Positions 45,301 through 57,300 of a stretch of 64,000 nt of DNA are shown here, in pieces. Below the pieces are notes generated by a model. The model saw only the letters and a list, made by a program, of their open reading frames with translations. It made no database searches and had not been told where the DNA came from. The stretch is from Sternotherus odoratus (Eukaryota > Chordata > Testudines > Kinosternidae). Both the position numbers and the translations under genes were made by a program. The stretch spans positions 45,530,848 through 45,594,847 of the forward strand of contig JAVMKO010000010.1 in the NCBI GenBank assembly GCA_032164245.1. The letters are read 5' to 3'. Each line of letters begins with the position of its first letter. Positions within the stretch are counted from its first letter, which is position 1.

Positions 45301-48300
45301 ATCAGGGACAGTAAGCCATGAGTTGCTCAGACAGGATGTGCAGAGAAGCGGTCTGACCTGCCAATATAGCATGAGCTTTATCTGCCAGAGCACATTGGTT
45401 CACATCTGCCTTAACTGCCCACTTGCAGATGGCATCTGCTGCCACCAATTAATTAGCTTCTACAGTCACAAGTGCTAGGCACAGATCAAGGGAAGCAATA
45501 CGAGATTTCTTTGCCATGCCATGCCTGAGAGTATAAAATCAACTCACCTCACTAATGTCAGGCATTTATGTCACACGGGCGCCCTTCACACCGGAGACAA
45601 GGAAGCACATCCCAGAAATGGGAGAGGGAAAAGGCCTGGTAAGCCACCTACTTCAGCCAGTGCCTGCACCACCCTTGCCTCTGCTGCACCTGCTCCTGAA
45701 TACCTGGGAGTTCATTCCATCCCACGTTAAGTCCTCCCCCACAACTCCCTTCATCACTCACACACCTGTGTTTGAAAGCAACCTAGGAAAATAGGTCCCC
45801 ACTGACTCTGGAGTTATGTGCCGAATGTGTGAGCTAAGCAGAGCTGGAGGGGCCGTCAGCACACGAGAGAATTCAAACCCTCCTTTCCTTTTAGATCCCC
45901 TTGAGCTGCAGATCCCTGGGTCCCTCTCCAAGACAGTCCCAGCCTGCACTCTGCAGCTGTGTCAGAGAAGGGCCATTTCAATACAGACACACCCATTGTA
46001 GGGCTTGTTTGGCGTTCAGTCTGGCCAAGCCTAATTTTTCAGGGTTCAGCTGATCATCATATTTGGGGTCGGGAAGGAATTTTCTTCTAGGGCAGGTTGT
46101 CAGAGGCCCTGGGGGTTTTTTCGCCTTCCTCTGCAGCATAGGGCGTGTGTCACTTGCTGGAGGATACTCTGCACCTCAAAGTCTTTAAACCATTATCTGA
46201 GGACTTCAATAGCTCAGACACAGGTTAGGAGTTAATTACAGGGGTGGGTGAGTGAGCTTCTGTGGCCTGTGTTGTGCAGGAGATCAGACTAGATGATCAT
46301 AATGGTCCCTTCTGACTTTAAAGTCTATGAGTCATAGAACAAGGCCCAGCTAGTGAGGACAAAAAGAACAGGAGTACTTGTCGCACCTTAGAGACTAACA
46401 AATTGATGCTTAAATAAATTTGTTAGTCTCTAAGGTGCCACAAATACTCCTGTTCTTTTTGAGGATACAGGCTAACATGGCTGCTACTCTGAAACTAGTG
46501 AGGACAGTGATCACCTGCAGAACATTAACACACAGAATACCAGGCCTGACCTTGGAGGTGGCACAATGGGACATACATGTATTGATGGGCTCTGCTATGT
46601 TCACACTGGTAGTTCACAGGAAGAAAAGGGGTCCTTCCTCTTCATCTACAATAACCCTCACAGGGAAGTGCGACACTTGGGCTAGGTAACGCAGGTTATT
46701 AAAACGACGTCCCATGAGAGAGATACAATGCACAAAGCACTAGCCTGGGGATACCACAGCTGTTCCTGGCTTATGGAAACCTCACAACTCATGAGGTGCT
46801 GACATTCGTGATGGGATGGTTCCTTCCCAGAAGGCTCAGCTGAAGAGGCAGCACTGCAAGGCTAACAGGTTACACTGACACTCAGACACACGTCCCAACT
46901 CTGCAGTCCATACTAGATAGGAAGTTACAAATCTATCGAAGGGAAGTCAGGCTCTGACTGTCAATGAGCCCAAACGTGCCCCTATAAACTTTAGAGGTTT
47001 ACACATAGTGGTTTTTTAAAAATTCACCGGGAGATCCAACTTCTGTAACAGAGTGAGTGTCATCTGGGTGGAAGATAGCATTGCTTGGTAGGAGCAGCCC
47101 TTGAGTAGCAAGTTGTTGAGATATGGGAAGATTAGGATCACTTCTTCTCAGAGGTCAGCCACCACTATTGCCAGGACCTTTGAGAACAACCTTGGGTCCA
47201 AGGAAAGGCAGAAGAGAAGCGCTCCTAATTGGAAATGATCCTTGCCTAGAGTGAAGCATCGGACTGTCCTGTGCAATGGGTGTATCATAAGAACATAAGA
47301 AAATAAGAACGGCCATGCTGGGTCAGACCAAAAGTCTTCAGACAGTGGCCAGTGCCAGGTGCCCCAAAGGGAATGAACAGAATAGATAATCATCAAGTCA
47401 TCCATCCCCTGCTGCCCATTTCCAGCTTCTGGCAAACAGAGGCTAGGGACACCATCCCTGCCCATCCTGGCTAATAGCCACTGATGGACCTATCCTAAAT
47501 GAATTTATCGAATTCTTTTTTGAAGCCTGTTATAGTCTTGGCTGTTACAACATCCTCTGGCAGCAAGTTTCACAGTGCTTGGAACATGGGGAGCTGAGAA
47601 CGAGCAGGCTTGGTGCATATCACATGGAAAAAAGCACAAAGGCTGAGTGGAGCTGATGATGCTCCCAGAACATGGTGAGAGCCTCCACAGGTTCCAATGG
47701 AGGGAAAGGATTATAGGGATCTCTCTGTTCCTTCTCTCTTGCTGCGCATGGGGGGCTGGAATTTTGAGGGGGAACCCGCTTCCCCCTATTTGGGTGGTAG
47801 GCAGATTGGGGCTCTCCTTATCCTTTGGTGTTGACTTTAGCTGGGAGATGAGGAGCTGGGAGGGGTACCCGGGAACACATCCACACCTGTTCCTCAATCA
47901 TGACCCCCGCCTCACTGCCTTTTCCAAAACAACAGTTAGTCACACAAGAAAGCTACGTTGACATGGAGTTACGGTGGCCAGTGCTCAGCCCTGTACTGCG
48001 AGCCTCACCCTCTTCCACTGCAGGAGACAGTCATTCGCAAAGTTTAAACGCCCAGTAAGGGGGACCCTTCCCACCCAACACAGCCACAGACTTAACGCTG
48101 TGTCCCTGTGGAGATGGCTATAGGCCAGGGGTGGGCAAACGTTTTGGCCTGAGGGTAACACTGGGTTTCCGAAATTGTATGGATGCCCAGTTAGGGGAGG
48201 TTGGGCTCCGGAAGTGGGGGTTGGAGGTTTTGAGGGGAGCAGTCAGGGGGCATAAGTGGGAGGGAGTGGATGGGGGCAGGGCTAGGGTGGGGCTCCCTGG

Positions 48301-51300
48301 GTGCACACCCTAATGAAATGTTTTACGCATGCCTATGTCACAGGGGCAGAGTTAAGGGTGTGGCTGTGCTGGGTAGGAAGTGTTCCCTGGCTGAATTTCC
48401 TGGTTTGCCAGCACTTGAGTTTTGGGAGGGGGGCAAGGAACACAGGGCAGGGCTGAGTGCTGGTGACCTTCACTCCATGGTAAAAATGTGAATTTACGCA
48501 CACAATAGTTTATGCATTGAAACCTCTGTAAATAAGAGCCACGTTTTCAACAGCAGGCACAAACAGCACGTAGTTAAATACAGCCTCAAAATACATCGCT
48601 GAATGCCAACACTGAATGATTTTCTATGGCTTTGGCTACACAAATTAAGTGCCTACTTTTGAAAAATTATCTCTACATATTACTTGGGATATTTTTACTC
48701 CCAAGTTAATTTTGACTTCATTAGCTGCAAGATAAAATTATAAAAACCTGCCTTATCTACTTAGATAACAGCTGGATTTTGCGCAGAAACAATGTAGGCT
48801 TCAGCAAGCAGCTGATGTGACGGAGTCTTTGTGCATGAAAGGAAAGCAGTTCCGGGAGGCACACGCCCCAGCCCTTTCTTTGTGTGAGCTCTAAAGCAGG
48901 TATTTCAGTGCTGATGGGAATGAAGCTTGGAGACACAGCATGGCCTCTGCAGACTGCTTTTCCAAAACACAGAATAATGAAAATCAGGTCTGCTGTGCCC
49001 ACTAGATGGGGCCTGGTGGTTACAATCTTGTCAGGGGCTCCTTTAATCAGATTTAGAATGCTACAAGTTATTTAAACACCACATCTGCGGTGACATGACC
49101 ACCCAGGGAAGTCTGCACAGCCCTGTCCATTGAGCTAGGAACACAAACACACTGACAATCTGTGGTACCAGCAATATCTCGTTTCCTCTCCTTTTTACCT
49201 ATCAAATGACTACAGATTGAGCTGAAAGGATTCCCCGATGTATCTGTGCTTTTTCATTTTAATCGGGGATGCCACTGAGCAAAAATGATGCTAAAAGAAG
49301 TTCCCTTCCTAGCAACACTAGCAATGCTTTACACTAACATGGAAAGAATTGTAAACACGGATACGCTTCTCGCTGGTGATGTGGCTGATTGCTTTTCAAA
49401 TTTCACTCAGGTCAGACAGCGAAGCTAGATCAGTCTGTCAATAGCACATTTTACTTTCTAGCTGCCATTCAGCAGCATAACACTGAAATGCTTGGGCTGG
49501 AAATACCACAGGGCAGTGGTTCTCCTCCAGGGGTACGTGCACTCAGGGGAATGCAGAGGTCTCCCAGGAGGTACATCAACTCATCTAGATATTTGGTACA
49601 TAAAAAGCACTAGCGAAGGCAGTTCCAACTAAAATTTCGTGCAGACAATGACTTGTTTATATTGCTCTATATACTAGACACTGAAATGTAAGTACAATAT
49701 TCATATTCCAATTGATTTATTTTATAATTATATGGTAAAAATGAGGAAACCAGTAACAGCGTGCTGTGATACACTTGTATTTTTATGTCTGATTTTGTAA
49801 GCAAGTAGTTTTGTAAGAGGTGAAACTTGGGGTACATGAGACAAATCAGACTCCTGAAGGGGGTACAGTGGCTCTGGAAAGGTTCAGCGCCACTGCCATG
49901 GGGGGATGCATAGATGCAAACAACTCTTTCTTGGGGATATAAAGGGAAAGATGAAGACTGTCCAGTGCTTTGTTTTTCTAAATGTTAAGAAAAAAACCAT
50001 AAATGAGGAGTATAAATTACCTGACAGGCACTCCCTTAACAAAATCATGTGACTCTAAATTCACTTTCCTTTTTCCTGTATTCATTGACTGATGCTGCTG
50101 TGGAATGGGAACTGCAGGCAGTTTGGTGAAGTACCTGAAAAGTTATTTTTGTTTCTGTAGTTTTTGCAAATGTTCCCAAGCCCTGTGCTGAACCAATGAC
50201 TTGTCTCGAGGCTTTGCGATTTTTCTTTTTTCTTTTTTCTAATTTTGGCACCGTTCAGCGAGCCACCCCAGAGATCTGCACTGAGAGGAAGCTTCCAGTC
50301 CTGACATACACCCCCCCAAAAGCTGTGGTGCATCAGGATTCAAGCCCTCCTTTTGCAGATACTAGCAGGTGCTGCACTTTAAAAGATGTATATTTAGTTA
50401 TTCTGAATCCCTAACGCTTTGCGCTGACCATCCAACACATTGTTCTAGGTGAGTCCCACGGGGTTTATTACACAGCATTACCTAGAGGAAATGCGACTGG
50501 ACTTTGCACAACAGCAGCAACGATGACAGCTCCAGCCCACCTCCACTAAGTGCTCTTTTTTCTAGAAATGACAGTTATTACCATGTTTAATATCATGGAA
50601 GAGACGGTCAGATCAGTTTTCCCCCTTAAAGATGCTCTCCTGCTAAAGGGAAAGGGCAGATGGAAAGTGGTTAAAATGAAAGCCTTACATTCCAACTGAT
50701 TGCATGTTTCCTTCTACCCTAACAAAGGGGTAAAGGACTTTTAATGGCATGTTTGCCATGGCACTAAGCGGGCTGAGGGCTCTATATAACAAACCCTGAA
50801 CCTTGTTTACCACGGGTAATGTCGCACAGTTTCAGGGTCATGTTAGCACCTTTGACTCTTTGGGCCCTTTATTCCATCTAAATCAATACACCAGAGTGGC
50901 AAGTGAAGGCAATGGGCAATGGTGGGGATGTGGGAGAGAGATCCAGGACTGTACTAACAGGAGTACCCCAAGCCAGCACTGAGGGGCATCCACTGATAGT
51001 AGAGAACTGTTGAGGGCCAGGACAGGAAGAGCAGAAATTACCACAGAAGTTAGCATCTAGAATCTAGGCAGAAAAGGCCAGGTAGGACACGGTCATCAAC
51101 GCCTCTCTGCCAACTCCCAGGTACTACACAGCAAGCTATTTAAGCCATGGGGTAGATGTGGGGAAAGACGCTTGTGTTAACATTCAAATCCCCTAACTTG
51201 TCTATGTCTGGATCAGTTACAATGTGCACCACACATTCCAATCCACTGCACTAGCATCTCAAAAGGAGATTTCTGACAAACATGTACAATTCATTTTTAT

Positions 51301-54300
51301 GCTGGTGAAAGGTCTTCGACTTACAGCCCTGGACACTTAACTCGACTGCAGAACCACAGGGCAGGCAGTGGTACTTCAAGCCTGCCCCACACCAACTGGC
51401 ATCATTCTTTGTCCAGCTGCTAACATGCCACCCTTAGGGGTAAAAGGATAGTTTCAGATGCCATTGAGTCCTCGGATACTCAGCTAAGGGAGCCAAACAG
51501 GGAGCCCTTCGGTTCTGAGGGGTGGTGATTTTGGTATGTGGACAGTCATCTGCTAGGAACTGAGATGCACAAATTAATTGTGTTTAGGACCCCAGCTATA
51601 CAGTTGCAGACTGTGATATTAAGTAACACACTGATGCACTCAGCAAAACATCCCGTACTTACAAAATAGTATTTACACTTACCTAGGAACACAGAACACC
51701 AGGAGTGTAAAGGGACTACGTGAACTATCTGAGCAAAATGTCTCACATAGGACTGACCAGCCTTTCTCCCATTGCCAGCCTGCCATGGAGCTAAGGGCCT
51801 GGTATGATTTTTTGGCTAATTCAAGGCTCATCACTGAAAAAACGTAGCCGGCTGCTCCACCTGGTCATTTAAGCTCTCATGAAACATCATATGGCTCAGC
51901 AGCATCATGACCTATGGCAATGCAGTGCTACTCAACACAACTGCTGCTGAAGGATTCCCACAGTGCAAGTTATTCAAACAACCTGTATTTCCCAGTTTCC
52001 AGAGATGATGAGGCTGCTACTAACCGCTCGAACACGTTTAAGGCGCTCCTCTAATTTCTCCTCTGCTTCACGTTCCCTTTGCACTTCCTCCAGACGATTG
52101 ATCAGCTCTGCAGCAAACTTCTGTGGTTCAACATGGATATCCTTTGGCATTCGGTACGTACGCTGAAGGAAGAACACACCATTGATTAGCAAAAGGAGCA
52201 ATAAACTGAAGCCAAAACTTTAAAATCTCAAAGAGAATCCTATCTCCGCTTGGAGTGTCATTGTCCTACCAGGGATCAGGCAGCACTAGGAGCAGGACTA
52301 GGACAGCAGAATTTGGGCAGGCTGGTGAACAACCCAAAGGGATGGTTTGGTCCATGCCAGCAACATTCAACTGATGAAACTGGAGTTCTGCTCTGCTTTC
52401 TGGGACCTTCTTCCACACCCCATCTACACAGCTCCTTGTGAAGAGTTGTAATGGTGAAGAGATTTTCTAGGATGACAACTCCAGGGACATGGTTATCATT
52501 GAATAACCAAACTCTGTTGAAGGCATGCCAATGCTCAGTCCTTGCAGCTTATACGAGTTACATGTAACAAGCTAATACTCCACTTACAAAAGGGCTGAAA
52601 TATCAGTAATTTGTAGCAGAAAAGTTACCATCTTTTCATTTAACAGACTAGGGGGATTCTAACATGCATATCTGGCTTCTGTCAAAGACCCACCAATCTA
52701 GGCTGATAAAGGTTACCTACTTATTTGTGTAAGCCTGGCCCCCAATGAGGCCAAAGAGGGCAAACTCTTGTGGCCTCTCACCTGCCGGGATCTTCCTTTC
52801 GGTTACACCCCACAAAGTGTGTGCTTCTTAACCCATGCACAAAAGGCAACTGTTTCCCATGAAGCATCCTCTCTAATAGGAATAATGACACAGCACACCT
52901 GCATCTAGTTCTCTTCAAAGTCACACAAAGGCTGCTGTTTGGTCGCCTTGGAAAAACAATATTTTGTCCTTTTATACAGTGCAAAAAGATGGATATAATT
53001 TGACATTAACTAGAGAAAATAGCTCCAGCCTTACATTTCCTGATAAGGCTAAAAGGCAGCACACTGTCCTGAGATGGCCAGATGGTAAGACAGGGATGGG
53101 GAAGAAAGTCTAAAGGAGCGTTTTGCTAAGGAAATGAGACAGGTAAAATAATGATTTGCTGCTTGTTCCATGAGGCAGAAACGCCCAACCACAGAGAGCA
53201 GAAGAGGCCAACTACATTTTCCTTTTCCCCTGACCAAATGATGCTGCACCTGGGGAGCTGAACAAGAGAACAGTGACATGCCCCGTACCGAGCTATCAAA
53301 CTGACAACTGCATTTGCTGCATTTTCTCCATTACCCTTTATTCTATTTCTGTGCTGACCATGTGAAATGACTTATCCCAACCAAAGATTTCATGGACGCT
53401 GAAAACAGGATAGAAAGTACAGTCACATGGAAACGCAGTGTATTGTTACATGAAAAAGGAGGAGAGACACAACCAGAAACACAAAGAAACACGGAAAAAA
53501 ACCAGCAGGTGCATCGGCTGGTCCGGAGCAGGAGGACTTGTGACGTGTACTCAGCACCAGCCCTCTAACAGGGAAACTCAAAATTTGGCAGTCTCCATCC
53601 TTTAAACTTGTAAATAAACAAAGAACCACTTGATCCCCATCTTTAAACAAGGACCCTGACCTGGCCCAGGGCTCTGAGCTAGGACCGAGGAGCTCTCTCT
53701 GGGTCTGGTCCCAGCCCCAGTGTGAAGTAGTGCCTGATGGCTCCTGATTGGTTAGTGTCTCTCTGGCCTTTCTAGGTCCCTTGAGGACTAAGTCCCGTGA
53801 AGGTTCTTCCTAGGCAGGGGAATGTCAAGGTAGCAGCTCCTCCCCCAAAATGCCAGAAGACTGGATAGACACTGTCATATGCAGGATAACATATAGAAAG
53901 AATGGTTATGATACCAGAAATACACTTCTCCCTGAGAATCATACTGAGGAGTAGACACCAAATCTCTGTGAAGTCTTCAAGTTTCTTTCTCATGCAGAAC
54001 ACGAGAGCTAACTTACAATCCAATAAGAATGGAAATAATGCATTTCTGCAAGACTTACAGGTGCACCCAAACTCCGCTTCTGCTGTGCCCCAGCACAGGC
54101 TGGGGTGGGAGGCAGGGAAAGGAAGATTATATTTAACACAGCCTTCGCTCAGCTCCCGCTGCCAGCCTGGATGTAGGAAGCCCAGTCTGGCAGTGGGTTG
54201 AGACCCCGGCTGGCAGGAGCCTGGGGGGAAACCCCAAAGCGGCGGCAGGCTAAGTGCTCAGCCCGTCACCACTTTGGGGTTTCCCCCACTGGCCCCTTTC

Positions 54301-57300
54301 CAGCCAGGGTCCTGCCGCCTGCCCCACTCAGCTCCCGCTGCCAGCCTGGGTTCCCTGCACCCCGTCTGGCAGCAGGAGCTGAGTGGGGCAGGCGGTGGGA
54401 CCCTGGCTGGCAGGAGTCTGCAGGGGAAGCCCCAAAGCGGCAGCTGCTTTGCTCACTCCGGGTCTTCGGCAGCATTTCAGCAGCAGGTCCTTCAGTGCTG
54501 CCGAACACACCTGGAGCGAGTGAAGGACTCGCCGCCAAAGACCCGGAGCGTTGCCGGGTGAGTAACAATTCAAATGGGGGGGCGCCCCCACGGGCGCAGG
54601 GCGGCCGGCACAACCTCCCCCTTGGGGCAGCCGGCACAACCTCCCCCCTACGCCCCAGGGCGGCCGGCACAACCTCCCCCCTACGCCCCAGGGTGGCCGG
54701 CACAACCTCCCCCCTACGCCCCAGGGTGGCCGGCACAACCTCCCCCCTACGCCCCAGGGTGGCCGGCACAACCTCCCCCCTACGCCCCAGGGTGGCCGGC
54801 ACAACCTCCCCCCTACGCCCCAGGGTGGCCGGCACAACCTCCTCCCCTATGCCCCAGGGTGGCCGGCATAACCTCCCCCTACGCCCCAGGGCGGCCGGCA
54901 CAACCTCCCCCTAAGCCCTAGGGCGCCCGGAACAACCCCTCCATATTTCCTATGACTCTTGATTATCTGGGATTTATTAACTGGGATTAATTTTTTCCCT
55001 ATCATCCTGGATAATCACGAGTCTACTGTATAAACAAAATAACACAAGTATGTAGGGACAAAATTAGAAAGGCCAAGACACAAAACGAGATCAAACTAAC
55101 TAGAGACAAAGGGTAACAAGAAATACATTAGAAGCAACAGGAAGATCATCGACAGGGTAGCCCGTTACCCAATGGAGGGGAGGGGGAACAATAACAGAAA
55201 AAGTGGAAATGGCAGAGGTGCTTAATGACTTCTTTGTTTCGGTTTTCACCAAGAAAGTTGTTGGTTACTGGACGTCTAACATAGTGAATGCCAGTGAAAA
55301 TGCGGTAGGATCAGAGTGTAAAATAGGGAAAGAACAAGTTAAAAATTACTTAGACAAGTTGGATATTTTCAAGTCACCAGGGCCTGATGAAATGCATCCC
55401 TTTTAGAATACTCAAGAAGCTGACTGAGGAGATATCTGAGCCATTAGTGATTATCTTTGAAAAGTCATGGAAGACGGGAGAGATTCCAGAAGACTGGAAA
55501 ATGGCAAATAAATAATGCCAATCTATAAAAAGGGGAAATAAGGACAACCCAGGGAATCACAGACCAGTCAGCTAACTTCAGAAAGATAATGGAGCAAATA
55601 ATTAAACAATGAATTTGCATACATCCAGAAGATAATAAGGTGACAAGTAACAAGTCAGCATGGATTTGTCAAGAACAAATTGTGTCAAACCAGCTTGATA
55701 CCTTTCTTTGACAGGGGAACAAACCTTGTGAATGGGGGGAAGCAGTAGACATGGTATATCTTGATTTTAATAAAGCTTTTGATACGGTCTCGCACGAGCC
55801 TCTCATAAACACACTAGGGAAATGCAACCTACATGGCGCTACTATAAGGTGAGTGCATAACTGGCTGGAAAACTGTCCCAAAGAGTAGTTATCAGTGGTT
55901 CACAGTCAAACAAGTGGGGTCCCACAAGGAACAGTTCTGGGTCCGATTCGGTTCAATGTCTTCATTGATGATTTAGATTGAGGCACAGAGAGTACACTTA
56001 TAACATTTGAGGATGATACCAAGCTGGGAGGGGCTGTAAGTGCTTTGGAGGATAGGATTGTAATTCAAAATGATCTGGACAAACTGGAGAAATGGTCTGA
56101 AGTAAACAGGATTAAATTTAATAAGGACAAATGCAAAGTACTCCACTTAGGAAGGAACAATCAGTTGCACACATACAAAATGGAAAAGGACTGCCTAGGA
56201 AGGAGTACTGTGGAAAGTGATCTGGGGTCATAGTGGACCCATAAGCTATATGAATCAACAATAGAACACTAACACTGTTGCAAAAACCAAAAAACCAAAA
56301 TAACCTCCTCAAACAAAACAACCAAACCTCATTCTGGGATATATTAGTAGGAGTGTTGTAAGCAAGGCACAAGAACTACCGTATTTTTCGTCCTATAGGA
56401 CGCTCCGGCGTATAAGACGCCCCCGAGTTTTTAAATAAAAAAGCCGGAAAAAAAAAAACCAAAAAAAACCACACCACCACCACACAAAAAGCGCCACTTT
56501 TTTCGCGCCGCTCTCCCGTCCCCGCCGCGCGGCCGGGCTGCCGGGAGCGTCCCGGTTCCCCCCTCCCCGCCGCGGGCGGGCTGCCGGGAGCGCGGCGGGG
56601 AGGGGGGAACCGGGATGCTCCCGGCAGCCCGCCCGCGGCGGGGAGGGGGGAACCGGGGTGCACATTCGCCCTATAAGACGCACCAACTTTTTCCCCCCCG
56701 TTTTGGGGAAGAAAAAGTGCGTCTTATAGGGTGAAAAATACGGTAATTCTTCCGCTCTACTCTGTGCTGATTAGACCTCAACTGGAGTATTGTGTCCAGT
56801 TCTGGGTGCCACATTTCAGGAAAGATATGGTCAAATTGGAGAAAGTCCAGAAAAGAGTGACAAATAGGATTAAAGATCTAGAAAACGTAACCTATGAGGG
56901 AAGATTGAAAAAGCTGAGTTTGTTTAGTCTGGCAAAGAGAAGACACAGGGGATATGATAACAGTTTTCAAGTATGTAAAAGTTGTTACAAGGAGGAGGGA
57001 GAAAAATTCTTCTTCTTACCCTCTGAGAATAAGACAAGAAGCAATGGGTTTAAACTGCAGCAAGAGAGGCTTAGATTGGACATTAGAAAAAACTTCCTAA
57101 CTGTCATGGTGGTTAACCACTGGAATAAACTGCTGAGGGAGGTTGTGGAATTGCCATCATTGGAGATTTTTAAGAGCAGGTTGGACAAACACCTGCCAGG
57201 GAGGTTTAGATAATACTTGGTCCTGCCATGAGTGCAGAGGATTGGACTAGATGACCTTTCGAGGTCCTATGATTCTATTAAAGTCTCTATAATCCATTTC

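Noticed and set aside
54198..54914. 238-residue frame with [11 protein letters not shown] repeats
   Set aside because: Translation of the foldback and the 33-bp array. It has no independent support for coding.
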